Assembly: GCF_003185655.1 (NCBI RefSeq)
Contig: NZ_QHJQ01000014.1
Coordinates: 1-64,000 of the forward strand
Length of the DNA: 64,000 nucleotides
DNA from: Coraliomargarita sinensis
Lineage (GTDB): Bacteria; Verrucomicrobiota; Verrucomicrobiia; Opitutales; Coraliomargaritaceae
Direction of reading: 5' to 3'
This document shows, in pieces, positions 19,600 through 28,749 of this stretch. A program made the translations under genes and the position numbers. Below the pieces are notes generated by a model. That model saw nothing but the letters and a program-made list of their open reading frames with translations, was not told where the DNA came from and ran no database searches. The stretch's first letter is position 1; each line of letters starts with the position of its first letter.

Positions 19600-19929
19600 T
19601 CACTTAGTGCTGGTGTGGTGTTTGACGACGCCGCTTCGTTCACGGGCTTCGATGCACTGGGTGCTCCCGGCGGCAAATCGACGGCAGACTTCCGGGCGTG
19701 TCGCATAGATACTGCAGAGCTGGTCCTGCAACAGGAATGCGCAACGCTGATGAAAGGGCAGGGGGTAAAGTTGGTAGACTTTATCTTTGGTCGCCAGGTG
19801 TGGTTCCAGTCGACGTGTTTCCGATTTGATTCTTATTTCCTGCTCGGCGTCTTCTGCGCTGGCAAAGATCGGGAAACAGCGGCAACAGGCGCCGCAATTC
19901 GTGCAATCATACTCACTGGTTTGAGCCAT
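19600..19929 (-). CDS. YkgJ-family cysteine cluster protein
   Basis: 109 residues. CTNCGACCRCFPIF, the middle CAFLLQDQLCSIYATRPEVCRRF and a final C in STQCIE give the eight or so cysteines of the YkgJ/UPF0153 family, thought to bind an iron-sulfur cluster or zinc. Function is unknown. It follows the DUF3147 gene by three bases on the same strand and is probably co-transcribed with it. Confidence 0.88.
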   Translation of the reverse strand: MAQTSEYDCTNCGACCRCFPIFASAEDAEQEIRIKSETRRLEPHLATKDKVYQLYPLPFHQRCAFLLQDQLCSIYATRPEVCRRFAAGSTQCIEARERSGVVKHHTSTK

Positions 19930-19932
19930 GCG

Positions 19933-20289
19933 TCAGGGCATCAGCTCAACGCCGAATTTTTTCCCGATCCAGACTGTTATCAGAAATGAAATGAAGGTTA
20001 CGATGACCCCGACACCAAGCGTGAGCCAGAAGTTACAGCCTTTGCGCAGCATGATCGGCATCTGGGCAAACATCGGTAAAGTCGGTACGACGAACCAAAG
20101 GGTGTAATAGGCATGGTTCGCGATTTTTTCGACGCTTTGATTTTCGATGTATAGCCAGATCATGACCATTATGGTGACAAAAGGCAGTGCGGCGATCAGG
20201 GCGCCAATTTTTTCGGTGCGCTTCACAATCTCCGATACCAGAACGATGATGAAGGAGGTCACCAGAAACTTTGTGATGAGTAGTGCCAT
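19933..20289 (-). CDS. DUF3147 small integral membrane protein
   Basis: 118 residues, four hydrophobic helices (LVTSFIIVLVSEIVKR; LIAALPFVTIMVMIWLYIE; YYTLWFVVPTLPMFAQMPIML; LGVGVIVTFISFLITVWIG) and the family signature pattern of DUF3147, whose role is unknown. It precedes the YkgJ-like gene with a 3-base gap and is separated from the LptE-like gene by 159 bases without coding content. Confidence 0.8.
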   Translation of the reverse strand: MALLITKFLVTSFIIVLVSEIVKRTEKIGALIAALPFVTIMVMIWLYIENQSVEKIANHAYYTLWFVVPTLPMFAQMPIMLRKGCNFWLTLGVGVIVTFISFLITVWIGKKFGVELMP

Positions 20290-20448
20290 GTCGGTCAGTT
20301 TGCTAAAAGTGATGGCCTGTACAATCCAAGAATACGCGCAGCATAGTGAGCCACTGCATGCGTTGAGCGAAGGGTCTTATGCCAAACGCTCTGCTGAACC
20401 TTCGCCAAGGAAGCGGAACTCAATCTGGCAGCCTTTTAAAGCAGTCAG

Positions 20449-20994
20449 CTACCAAACACTGAGTAGCTCATCCGCCGCTTTGCGGCCGAGGTCCCGGGCG
20501 AGTCGCGGGATCGCGTTGAATTCCGATTGGATCAGGCCCTGCGTATTGGCAGCGCCGGCCCCTGCGTAGGGATCGTAGACGTAAGCCTTGGAGCGTGCCT
20601 GCACTCGGCGCTCCTGAAACAGGTATTCTCCGCTGCGCTGGTCGAAGAGATCGAGCTGCAATTGCAAGGTGAGGTCGAAATCCTGCGCAACTTCCGTATC
20701 ATCCTGACTTCGGGTTGCGGCCCGACGGCTGTAGTCGGTCAAGGTTAACATTAATACGGCGTCCGCTTCGCTGCGGTTGGCGATCAACTTGACCCGTCCG
20801 TCACGGATCACCGCTTCACGAACCTCCGAGCTGACCAGTGCCTGCGCCTGAGGCGCGAAGCTATCGTTCTTAGCTGGCTGGATGAAAATGGTCTCAAAAG
20901 GGAGCTCGGCGGGATGCCCCAGCTTGTAGGACTTGCAGCCAACCGTGAAGCCCAGCGTCAGAAGGGTGAGCAGGGCGCATACTTTGTAGAGCAT
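20449..20994 (-). CDS. LptE-like outer-membrane lipoprotein
   Basis: About 181 residues starting at MLYKVCALLTLLTLG, with the lipobox GFTVGC giving an acylated Cys. LptE is the plug and partner of LptD in LPS insertion at the outer membrane. The visible LptE-like features are the N-terminal SYKLGHPAELPFETIFIQPAKNDS beta strand, VRLIAN-type strand usage and VLMLTLTDYSRRAATR. A longer start at 21015 (ATG, 7 extra residues) cannot be excluded, since neither has a clear Shine-Dalgarno. It follows the BamD-like gene closely and ends the rpmF-plsX-fabH operon. The call is a fold-level inference. Confidence 0.7.
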   Translation of the reverse strand: MLYKVCALLTLLTLGFTVGCKSYKLGHPAELPFETIFIQPAKNDSFAPQAQALVSSEVREAVIRDGRVKLIANRSEADAVLMLTLTDYSRRAATRSQDDTEVAQDFDLTLQLQLDLFDQRSGEYLFQERRVQARSKAYVYDPYAGAGAANTQGLIQSEFNAIPRLARDLGRKAADELLSVW

Positions 20995-21034
20995 CTTATG
21001 TGGCGGAGCGATCATGCTGTGAAGAACGGCTCGT

Positions 21035-22063
21035 CTAGTCGATGAGGAGCAGGGAGCGCACGATTTGTGCGCCGGAGATAGGACGGACGCCGGCTTCAAC
21101 ATCTTCGATACGCGCCCGGGCTTCATCGGCAGCTTCGGATTCAGGTGCGATGGTGACCGTTTCGTTGTAGAATGTGAGTGCCGCCGTGTTGTTATTGCGG
21201 TAATAGTAAAAGAAGTCGCCTAACTTAAGGCGGCTTTCCGCGAGCAGATTCTGCATGGCGGCCAGATTGGCCTCAACATCGCCGACATAGTTGCTTTCCG
21301 AGAAGAGGATGAGAAAGTCTTCGTAATAGCTAATGGCCTGACGGGTCGCGCCCTGGTCATATTCCGGCCCCTTTACCAAACTGGAGTAAGTTTCCGCCAT
21401 GTTGTAGTAGGCGTCCGGTGCGAGCATGCTTTGCGGGTAGTAGTTGATCAACCGGTCGAGTGCATCGATGGCGACATCGGGCTCGTCCTGTTTCTCGGCC
21501 ACCAGTGCGATATTCATGAGAGCCAGTGGGGCGTAGTCGCTGTAAGGGCCGTTGCGAACGACGGTCTCGAATTGTCGAACTGCCTCATCGTATTGGCGAA
21601 ACCCCGGAATGATCCAGAGGATGCGGCCCCGGGCACCTTCCATCAGCGCGGTCGCACACTCAAACTGGGCGCTGATGACTTGGTTGAATTGTTCAAACTC
21701 AGGATTCTCGGTAACAACTTCCTGGAGTGTTTCGAAAGCTTTCTTCCATTTGCCTTTGGTCATCAGAATCCGGGCCCGAAGGTAGCGTGCTTCGCCGGCT
21801 GCCTTGGTTGTGCCATAGCGTTTGATGACTTTTTTGAACCGACTGTGGGCGCGGCCGGTGTTTCCGCTTTCAAGCGCGGCTTTACCGCTTTCGACCAACG
21901 AAGATGCAGCGACTTCGTCCGCATTGCTGGCGACGTTAATGGCGAGGGCTTCCTCTTCGGCTTCACCATCGAACCAGTCGAAAGGATTGAGGCCCATCTG
22001 GGCAGTGAGTTGGCCTGCGCCAGCGAAGAGAAGAACAAACAAAAAGAAGGAGAGTCGTTGCAT
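21035..22063 (-). CDS. BamD-like outer-membrane assembly lipoprotein/TPR protein
   Basis: 342 residues. A signal peptide (LSFFLFVLLFAGAGQLTAQ, no lipobox Cys seen) is followed by TPR-like helices: SGKAALESGNTGRAHSRFKKVIKRYG, AAGEARYLRARILMTKGKWKKAFETLQEVV, QYDEAVRQFETVVRNGP, VAIDALDRLINYYPQSMLAPDAYYNMAETY and AISYYEDFLILFSESNYV. This is the BamD/YfiO arrangement that acts with BamA in folding outer-membrane proteins. Because there is no lipobox, attachment may differ (inference). I chose the ATG at 22063 over 22078. It lies between fabH and the LptE-like gene in one operon; its neighbours point to envelope assembly. Confidence 0.8.
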   Translation of the reverse strand: MQRLSFFLFVLLFAGAGQLTAQMGLNPFDWFDGEAEEEALAINVASNADEVAASSLVESGKAALESGNTGRAHSRFKKVIKRYGTTKAAGEARYLRARILMTKGKWKKAFETLQEVVTENPEFEQFNQVISAQFECATALMEGARGRILWIIPGFRQYDEAVRQFETVVRNGPYSDYAPLALMNIALVAEKQDEPDVAIDALDRLINYYPQSMLAPDAYYNMAETYSSLVKGPEYDQGATRQAISYYEDFLILFSESNYVGDVEANLAAMQNLLAESRLKLGDFFYYYRNNNTAALTFYNETVTIAPESEAADEARARIEDVEAGVRPISGAQIVRSLLLID

Positions 22064-22071
22064 AAGCGTTA

Positions 22072-23067
22072 TTACCATTTCACCAGAGAGGCGCCCCAGG
22101 TCAAGCCTGCCCCAAACGCCACCAGCAGAATCAGATCGCCGGATTTAATGCGCCCCTTCCGTACTGCTTCGTCGAGTGCGATGCCGACAGATGCGGCCGA
22201 GGTATTCCCATAGCGGTCGAGGTTGTTATGAAAATGATCCATTGAGATACCCATCCGCTTAGCGAGGCTCTCGATGATACGCATGTTGGCTTGGTGAGGA
22301 ATGACAAGGTCAACATCCTTCGTCTCGTAACCGTGTTCCTCCAGAACCTGGAGGCTGGCCTGTTCCATGACTCGGACTGCCAGTTTGAAGATTTCCTTGC
22401 CGTTCATCTTCAGGAAATGTTGCCGCGCGTTGATTGAATCGCTTGATGCGGGAATCGCCGTGCCGCCACCGGGCTGGCAGAGAAGGTCCGGGTTTGAGCC
22501 GTCTGCCCCGCCCAGTGAGCCCAGTATACCGACATCAGGTTCATCACTCACACTGAGGACAGCGGCACTCGCCCCATCGCCAAAAAGGACGCAGGTGGTG
22601 CGATCTTCAAAATCAAGGATGGGACTGGTCTTCTCCGCTCCGATAATTAGGGCCTTCTTGTAGGGGCCGGCGCGCAGCATGGAGCTGGCAATATTCAGCG
22701 CATAGACATAGCCCGAGCAAGCGGCCTGTACGTCAAAGGCGGTTACTTTCCGGAGGCCGACCTTGTCTTGTACCAAACAGGCCGTGGAGGGGAAGGGCAT
22801 GTCCGGCGTCATGGTAGCGACCACCACGAGGTCGATTTCCTCGCGCTCGATGCCGGCGGTGCCAATCGCTTTTTTAGCGGCTTCTGCAGCCATATAGCTG
22901 GTGGTTTCGTGATCCGCGGCGAAGCGTCGCTCACAGATTCCGGTGCGCGTGCGAATCCACTCGTCCGATGTCTCGACGATTTTTGCCATATCATCATTCG
23001 TCACGACTTTTTCCGGGACATAAGATCCGGTGCCGAGGAAGATAACAGATGAACTTTGGCTAGCCAT
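22072..23067 (-). CDS. fabH: Beta-ketoacyl-ACP synthase III
   Basis: FabH condenses acetyl-CoA with malonyl-ACP to start fatty-acid chains. The 331 residues carry the Cys-His-Asn triad: C117 in [11 protein letters not shown], His in [11 protein letters not shown] and Asn in [42 protein letters not shown] is the usual N-terminal segment. It sits nine bases after plsX and just before the BamD-like gene. The rpmF-plsX-fabH order is the common bacterial phospholipid and fatty-acid cluster. Confidence 0.96.
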   Translation of the reverse strand: MASQSSSVIFLGTGSYVPEKVVTNDDMAKIVETSDEWIRTRTGICERRFAADHETTSYMAAEAAKKAIGTAGIEREEIDLVVVATMTPDMPFPSTACLVQDKVGLRKVTAFDVQAACSGYVYALNIASSMLRAGPYKKALIIGAEKTSPILDFEDRTTCVLFGDGASAAVLSVSDEPDVGILGSLGGADGSNPDLLCQPGGGTAIPASSDSINARQHFLKMNGKEIFKLAVRVMEQASLQVLEEHGYETKDVDLVIPHQANMRIIESLAKRMGISMDHFHNNLDRYGNTSAASVGIALDEAVRKGRIKSGDLILLVAFGAGLTWGASLVKW

Positions 23068-23076
23068 GCGCTTTGC

Positions 23077-24159
23077 TTAGTTGGATTCCTGGGTAGAAGC
23101 TTCTTCAGTCTTGGGAGTCTGGACCAATCTGTTCGCTTGATTGATCTCTGCGTGGATTGTGTCGATCATATCGTGCTTCACCACCTGACTGGCGATTCGC
23201 AGCGCATTGGCAATGGCAATATAGTTGGAGGAACCGTGAGTCTTTAAAATGTTCCCCTTGATCCCGAGCAGGGGAGCGCCGGCGTGTTGATCCGGGCTCA
23301 GGCGGATTTTCATGTCGCGAAAGGCTGACTTGGAAAGGGCGGCCCCGATCATGCGCTTTGGGTTGCGCACCAGTTCTTCTTTGATCGTGCTGCCGACAAA
23401 GCCAAAGAGCGCTTCACTGGACTTCAGGACTACGTTGCCAACAAAACCGTCGCAAACGATCACGTCGACATTCCCGTCAAAGATCTGAAATCCTTCAATC
23501 GGTCCGGCGTAGTCGATGATGTCGTCCAGTTTTTGCATCATTGTGTGGGTTTTGTTGATCAGGCTGTTCCCTTTGCCCTCTTCTGTGCCGATCGTGAGCA
23601 GAGCCACTCTAGGTTTTTCGATGCCCAGTGCGGCTTTCGCGTAGTTGGACCCCAGCACTGCATTATGCAGGAGGTTGGTGGCGTCGGACTCGGGGTTGGC
23701 GCCGACATCAATCAGTACGCACGGTTTCTTACGGCTCGGAATGATGATGCCTAAAGCCGGCCGGTCCACCCCTTCCAGCGGTCTGAGGCGGAGGGTGCCC
23801 CCAGCCATCAGTGCGCCGGTGTTGCCGCAGCTGACCATGGCGTCGGCCTTGCCGTCTTTAACCAGCCCGATGGCCTGAAGCATGGAAGAGTCTTTTTTCT
23901 TCTTCAGCGCCTGGACCGGCTTCTCATGCATACCAATCACCTCGGCGGCATGATGGATTTGAATGGTCGAAGGATCGACGTGGAGCTTGCGGACCTTCAG
24001 CAGGCGCTCCAAAAGCCGGCCTTTGCCGACCAGTGTGAAATTACAGTCGAGCTTAAGTTCTTCCGTGGCATACAAAAGCCCACGAATAAATTCCGTGGGC
24101 CCGAGGTCGCCTCCCATGGTATCGACCGCGATGGTGCATCTGCCCGCGCGTGCGCCCAT
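23077..24159 (-). CDS. plsX: Phosphate acyltransferase PlsX
   Basis: PlsX makes acyl-phosphate from acyl-ACP, feeding PlsY in phospholipid synthesis. The 360 residues include IAVDTMGGDLGPTEFIRG, HAAEVIGMHEKPVQALKKKKDSSM, DAMVSCGNTGALMAGG, CVLIDVGANPESDATNLLHNAVLG, LLTIGTEEGKGN, FVGNVVLKSSEALFG and GAPLLGIKGNILKTHGSSN. It is in an operon with fabH (9-base gap) and follows rpmF by 44 bases. Confidence 0.95.
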   Translation of the reverse strand: MGARAGRCTIAVDTMGGDLGPTEFIRGLLYATEELKLDCNFTLVGKGRLLERLLKVRKLHVDPSTIQIHHAAEVIGMHEKPVQALKKKKDSSMLQAIGLVKDGKADAMVSCGNTGALMAGGTLRLRPLEGVDRPALGIIIPSRKKPCVLIDVGANPESDATNLLHNAVLGSNYAKAALGIEKPRVALLTIGTEEGKGNSLINKTHTMMQKLDDIIDYAGPIEGFQIFDGNVDVIVCDGFVGNVVLKSSEALFGFVGSTIKEELVRNPKRMIGAALSKSAFRDMKIRLSPDQHAGAPLLGIKGNILKTHGSSNYIAIANALRIASQVVKHDMIDTIHAEINQANRLVQTPKTEEASTQESN

Positions 24160-24203
24160 GTGGATAATTTCTGGCTTATGCGATGGTTACGCCAGCGGCT
24201 GAT

Positions 24204-24383
24204 CTACAGTTCGACGTCCATGACCTGGCGGCCACGATACATGCCGTTGGCGGGGTTCACGCGGTGCGGGCGGAAGAGCGTGCCGTCCTGTGAGTCCTTA
24301 GCCAGTTGCGGCAGTTGAAATTGCACGGCACCGCGGCGTTTGCGGCTGCGTTGCTTGGATTGTTTGCGTTTTGGCTGTGCCAT
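24204..24383 (-). CDS. rpmF: 50S ribosomal protein L32
   Basis: A 59-residue basic protein beginning MAQPKRKQSKQRSRKRRGAV with the usual L32 end, HRVNPANGMYRGRQVMDVEL. The zinc cysteines of the C+ form are absent, so this is a zinc-free L32. An AGGAG lies nine bases before the ATG. It heads the plsX-fabH-BamD-like-LptE-like series; the 114-base gap to elbB should hold the promoter. There is no DUF177 (YceD) gene upstream, which many bacteria have. Confidence 0.95.
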   Translation of the reverse strand: MAQPKRKQSKQRSRKRRGAVQFQLPQLAKDSQDGTLFRPHRVNPANGMYRGRQVMDVEL

Positions 24384-24497
24384 AAGATGTATCTCCTGTT
24401 GAAAAGTTAGTGCCCACGGGAATTGAGCAGAATTGGCGGATTAAAGAGCCTTTAGACGTCTCGTCAAGTAGCAATGCCGCGAAAATATCCGCCTTTT

Positions 24498-25154
24498 TTA
24501 GGCCATTTCGAGTACGGAAGCGACCAGCTTATTGATCCCGGCTTCCGCATCGGTGATCGACTGGGCCAGCATGTAGGCCGGTGTCGTGACGACGCGGTTC
24601 TCCTTGTCAGTGACAGCTTCGTCGACCGGGCAGTCGACGTGCTTGGCACCCTTGGCTTCGAGGGCGGCCGCTGTCTCGCGGTCGTTGCCAATGGTAAGCT
24701 GCACACCTTTTTCCCCGAGGGCCCGGGCCGCCAGGACCGGTGAAATACACATGAACCCGAGTGCCTTGCCTTCCGCGTGGGCATGATGGATGAGGTCGAG
24801 AACTTCCGGGTCGATGTCGTAGTCCGGTCCGTCGAAAGCATAGCTGGACAGGTTTTTAGCCACCCCAAAGCCACCGACAAAGATAATCGCGTCAAAGTCG
24901 CCGGACTGAATTGTATCCAGTGACTGGATATTACCCCGTGTGATGCGGGAAGCCTCGGTGATGACGCTGCGGTCCTCATCGACCATTTCCTCGCCAGTGA
25001 TGTGGTTGATCACGTGTTTCTGGGCGATTTCCGGGGCGGCGCAGGTGACTTCGGCTTTCGCCCGGTCCAGTGCGAGCAGAGTGAGGACGGCCTCCTGAAT
25101 TTCGGCGCCGTCGTAGGCGCCGCAACCTGAAAGAATGACAGCTACTTTTTTCAT
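24498..25154 (-). CDS. elbB: ElbB/GATase1-like protein (isoprenoid biosynthesis glyoxalase)
   Basis: 218 residues of the DJ-1/PfpI (class I glutamine amidotransferase-like) superfamily. GCGAYDGAEIQEAVLTLLALD at the start, IIFVGGFGVAKNLSSY (oxyanion region), ALGFMCISPVLAARALG with the reactive Cys, and VDCPVDEAV match ElbB from E. coli. That protein was linked to isoprenoid precursor output and has weak glyoxalase activity; a clear role is not known. It stands alone between rpmF and uppP. Confidence 0.88.
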   Translation of the reverse strand: MKKVAVILSGCGAYDGAEIQEAVLTLLALDRAKAEVTCAAPEIAQKHVINHITGEEMVDEDRSVITEASRITRGNIQSLDTIQSGDFDAIIFVGGFGVAKNLSSYAFDGPDYDIDPEVLDLIHHAHAEGKALGFMCISPVLAARALGEKGVQLTIGNDRETAAALEAKGAKHVDCPVDEAVTDKENRVVTTPAYMLAQSITDAEAGINKLVASVLEMA

Positions 25155-25184
25155 AATAGGTGCGTGTGTTGAAAGATTTGGGTG

Positions 25185-26192
25185 TTAAGCCCCGATAAAT
25201 ATGAACACGGCGAAGGCAAGGGCAATACGATACCACGCGAAAAGTGCCAGGCCGTGCTTGCTGAGGTATCCGACCAGCCATTTCACCGCGAGTGCCGCAG
25301 AGACGAAAGCCATGATACAGCCGAGCAGGACAGGGCCGATGTCGAGGGCGGCCAGCATCTGTTCGCCGTTGCTGACGAATTTATATCCGGAAGCGGCGGT
25401 CAATGTAATGAGGCCCAAGAGAAAACTAAACTCGGCGGCATGTTTTGGGGAGAGCCCTGCAAGGTAGCCGCCCACGATCGTCGCCATGGACCGGCTCGTG
25501 CCCGGCCACATCGCCAGGCATTGAATAAAGCCGATCATCAGGGATTGTTTTATCGAGAGTTCATGGAGTGCCGGACCATCCTCCGGGTCCACGGGAGCTT
25601 TCCGGCCGTGCTTACGCCAGCGCTCGACGCCAAGCATGACAAATGCGCCGACAAAGAGAGCGCCTGCGACCGCGTAGACGTTGTCGCCAAGATAGGATTC
25701 GATCCAATCGTCGAGCAGTAAGCCAATGAAAGCTGCCGGCAGAAATGCGGTGATTAAATTCACCGCCAGTCGTCTGCCGGTCGCGCTTCGCCCAATGCAG
25801 CCCAAGGCGATATTCAGAATCGTGCGCCAGTAGAGAATCACGACTGCAGCGATCGCACCCGCCTGAATCACGATAACGTAGGCGTAGGCCGCATCTCCCA
25901 GTGTGTAGGGGCGCAACTCTCCGGAAGCACCATCATCCACCATGATTGGCGTCCCGCTAGCATCATAGACCGGAGTATCCCCGTCCAGACCCAGTAATCG
26001 ATTCGTCAGGATTAGATGGCCGGTGGAGGAGATGGGCAGATATTCGGTGATCCCCTCGACCAGCCCGAGAATGACGGCATCGAGGTGGCTCAGTTCAGCG
26101 GGGTCGCTATCACGCTCCTGACTTGCTTCGGCCAGCACCGGAAACGGCGATAGAAGAAGCAAAGCGAAAAGGATAGCTATTGAGGGGCGCAT
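25185..26192 (-). CDS. uppP: Undecaprenyl-diphosphatase
   Basis: UppP (BacA) removes a phosphate from undecaprenyl diphosphate, recycling the lipid carrier for peptidoglycan and surface polymers, and can give bacitracin resistance. The 335 residues hold both membrane motifs: EGITEYLPISSTGHL and PGTSRSMATIVGGYLAGL, with at least seven further hydrophobic helices. Unusual parts are an N-terminal signal-like helix (IAILFALLLLSPFPVLAEA) before the family start and an insertion of about 35 residues after the first motif (GDTPVYDASGTPIMVDDGASG). Coding start at 26192; no neighbour is obviously linked. Confidence 0.93.
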   Translation of the reverse strand: MRPSIAILFALLLLSPFPVLAEASQERDSDPAELSHLDAVILGLVEGITEYLPISSTGHLILTNRLLGLDGDTPVYDASGTPIMVDDGASGELRPYTLGDAAYAYVIVIQAGAIAAVVILYWRTILNIALGCIGRSATGRRLAVNLITAFLPAAFIGLLLDDWIESYLGDNVYAVAGALFVGAFVMLGVERWRKHGRKAPVDPEDGPALHELSIKQSLMIGFIQCLAMWPGTSRSMATIVGGYLAGLSPKHAAEFSFLLGLITLTAASGYKFVSNGEQMLAALDIGPVLLGCIMAFVSAALAVKWLVGYLSKHGLALFAWYRIALAFAVFIFIGA

Positions 26193-26290
26193 GGTGGCAA
26201 GCTAGACAGTGCCCTTAGCTGAAGGAAAGCCGAAAGTGATTATGCTTGTCGTGGCTTGCTTTAATCTTTGCCTACAAAAAAACTACCCAA

Positions 26291-27364
26291 ATGGATCCAC
26301 TGGAAAGAATAACTTCACTGGTCGCCGCCGGCCAAAACCTGCAACCTGATCAAGCTGCGGAAGCAGCGCGGCTTATGGCCGATGCCGAGATCGCTCAAGC
26401 CAAGAAGCAGGCCTTTCTGGTTGCCTTCGCTGCCAAGGGGGAAACCGCCGAAGAAGTGGCGGCCTTTGCCGGCGCTTTCCGGCAGATGGCGATCGATCCC
26501 GGGGTCGAGGCATGGGCCGACCGTGCCATCGATGTCTGCGGCACGGGTGGGGACGGTTCCAGCACCTTTAATATTTCAACAGCAGTCTCGCTGATCGTGG
26601 CGGCTGCCGGTGTGCCGGTTTTCAAGCACGGCAATCGTTCCATCACCTCAAAATGCGGCAGCGCCGACTTGCTGGAAGGTTTGGGCATACGGCTTGATCT
26701 TTCTCACGAGCAGCTGCGCCAATCCCTGGAAGAGCTTAATTTCTGCTTCTTTTTTGCACCGGCCTTTCATCCCGCGTTCAAGGAAATCATGCCGGTGCGC
26801 AAAGCGCTGGCTGCCGAGGGACAACGCAGTATCTTTAATTTACTCGGGCCGCTGATCAATCCCGGTCGTCCTGCCCATCAGCTATTGGGGGTGTATGCCC
26901 CGGAATGGGTCGAGCCGCTTGCCGGAGCTTTGGACGCGCTTGAACTTTCAGCCGGTCTGGTGGTCCACGGTCAGCCTGAAGCGGGCCGCGCGCTGGACGA
27001 ACTCAGTTGTGCCGGGACAAACAAGATTGCCGGATTCGGCAAATTGTCGCAGCATTCCGGTGCGCTCAGCGCCAGCGACGCCGGTCTGCCGGAGTGCAGC
27101 TTTGCCGATCTGGCCGGGGGCGAGGTGGACGAGAATCTGGCGATTCTTCACTCACTGCTTTCGGGCGAAGGTGACCCCGTGCCGGCAGGCCTTCGAAACT
27201 CGATTCTGTTCAATGCCGGTGCCGCTCTCTGGGCTGCCGGTGAAGCTCCTGATTTGAAGGCGGGTGCCGAAGCGGCCTCGACACTCCTGGAGGAAGGCCG
27301 TGTGGCGCGCTGGCTAGAGAGCGCCCGGGAATTCAACGCGCAATTCGAATCCACGGATGGTTAA
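26291..27364 (+). CDS. trpD: Anthranilate phosphoribosyltransferase
   Basis: TrpD joins anthranilate to PRPP in tryptophan synthesis. The 357 residues from the ATG at 26291 include VDVCGTGGDGSSTFNIST-type phosphate loops (here IDVCGTGGDGSSTFNISTA), KHGNRSITSKCGSADLLEGLG, FFFAPAFHPAFKEIMPVRKALA and RSIFNLLGPLINPGRPAHQLLGVYAPE. An upstream in-frame ATG at 26246 would add 15 hydrophobic residues without homology. It overlaps glmM by eight bases. Other trp genes are not nearby. Confidence 0.95.
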   Translation: MDPLERITSLVAAGQNLQPDQAAEAARLMADAEIAQAKKQAFLVAFAAKGETAEEVAAFAGAFRQMAIDPGVEAWADRAIDVCGTGGDGSSTFNISTAVSLIVAAAGVPVFKHGNRSITSKCGSADLLEGLGIRLDLSHEQLRQSLEELNFCFFFAPAFHPAFKEIMPVRKALAAEGQRSIFNLLGPLINPGRPAHQLLGVYAPEWVEPLAGALDALELSAGLVVHGQPEAGRALDELSCAGTNKIAGFGKLSQHSGALSASDAGLPECSFADLAGGEVDENLAILHSLLSGEGDPVPAGLRNSILFNAGAALWAAGEAPDLKAGAEAASTLLEEGRVARWLESAREFNAQFESTDG

Positions 27365-28709
27365 GTATTTCGGCACAGATGGCATCCGTGGTACCTGCGG
27401 TGACGCCCTGATTAACCCTGATTTTGCTTACCGCCTCGGTTCGGCGCTAGGGCATTATATTGCCCGGGATAAGCTGGACTTGCCGCTCAATGTGGTGATT
27501 GGCCGCGACACACGTTTGAGCGGCCCGGAGCTTTGCGATGCACTGATTCAGGGGCTGAATAAACACGGTGTTTATGTCCACGACGCGGGGATCGTTCCCA
27601 CGCCTGCAGTGGCTCGTGCTGTTTTGCAGAAAAGCGCTGATCTGGGGATCGCCGTAACCGCCTCGCACAACCCGGCCACAGACAACGGCATCAAGCTCTT
27701 CAATGCCGAGGGCTGTAAATACGATGAAAGCTCCGAGCAGCAGATTGAAGCGCTGGTCGACGGCGAGCCTTCCGGTCCCGATGAACGGCCCCGTCCCGAA
27801 GCATACCCTATGGATGCGGCTGCGGAATATATTAACTACATTCGCTCCCTGATGAACCAGAATTGCCTTGGCGGTTGGAAAATCGTTCTTGATCTGGCGA
27901 ACGGTTCGACCTGCGAGACCACGCCCGCCGCATTTCGTCGCTGGGGGGCCGAGCTCCACCTGATCGGGGACAATCCCGACGGTGAGAATATCAATGACGG
28001 CGTGGGTAGCGAGCACCCGGAACAGTTGGGCGCAAAGGTTCGCGAGGTCGGCGCCAACATCGGGATCGCTCATGATGGTGACGGGGACCGTCTCGTCGTT
28101 TGTGATGAAAAGGGTGAGCGACTTCCAGGCGAAGTGCTGCTGGCGCTTTTTGGAATTTATGCTCTGGGAAGCGGGGCTCTGGATGGTAAGACGCTAGTGA
28201 CGACCGTGCACAGTAACCTTGGTCTCGATCATGCGGTACGCGATGCCGGCGGATCCGTCGAGCGCGTCGCTGTGGGGGACCGCAACGTGGCCCGCCGCAT
28301 GCGGGAAATCGGTTCGAATATTGGTGGCGAATCCTCGGGGCATATTATCCTCTCGGATTTTGCAACGACCGGGGATGGGCTGCTTGCCGCCGTCAAACTG
28401 ATCGACCTGATTTGTAAAACGGGCAAGCCTCTTTCGGAGTTGCGCAAGCAGGTGACGCTCTTCCCTCAAAAAACGCTAAATCTCAAGGTGATGGAAAAGC
28501 TTCCGCTCGACCAGCTCCGGCACCTTTCCGACGCCACGGCCGCGGCGGTCAAGCAATTTGGCGATGATGGGAGAGTCCTTGTCCGCTATTCCGGGACCGA
28601 GCCCAAGCTCCGACTCCTTGTGGAAGGTGCGGACGGGCAAGTCATTGCCCAGCAGATTCAGGCCCTTGAGTGTGCGGCCCGCAGAGATCTTGAGATAATT
28701 GATAGTTGA
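27357..28709 (+). CDS. glmM: Phosphoglucosamine mutase
   Basis: GlmM interconverts glucosamine-6-phosphate and glucosamine-1-phosphate for UDP-GlcNAc. The 450 residues have the phosphoserine loop TASHNP (S103), YFGTDGIRGTCGDA at the start, the Mg2+-binding DGDGDRL, GEQSGH-type GGESSGHIILSDFATTGDGLL and the C-terminal RYSGTEPKLRLLVEG. It overlaps trpD by eight bases and is followed by a TPR gene 40 bases later, all on the plus strand. Confidence 0.96.
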   Translation: MVKYFGTDGIRGTCGDALINPDFAYRLGSALGHYIARDKLDLPLNVVIGRDTRLSGPELCDALIQGLNKHGVYVHDAGIVPTPAVARAVLQKSADLGIAVTASHNPATDNGIKLFNAEGCKYDESSEQQIEALVDGEPSGPDERPRPEAYPMDAAAEYINYIRSLMNQNCLGGWKIVLDLANGSTCETTPAAFRRWGAELHLIGDNPDGENINDGVGSEHPEQLGAKVREVGANIGIAHDGDGDRLVVCDEKGERLPGEVLLALFGIYALGSGALDGKTLVTTVHSNLGLDHAVRDAGGSVERVAVGDRNVARRMREIGSNIGGESSGHIILSDFATTGDGLLAAVKLIDLICKTGKPLSELRKQVTLFPQKTLNLKVMEKLPLDQLRHLSDATAAAVKQFGDDGRVLVRYSGTEPKLRLLVEGADGQVIAQQIQALECAARRDLEIIDS

Positions 28710-28749
28710 CCGTTCCCCCATTATAGTCAGCTATTTAGCAAATTACACC

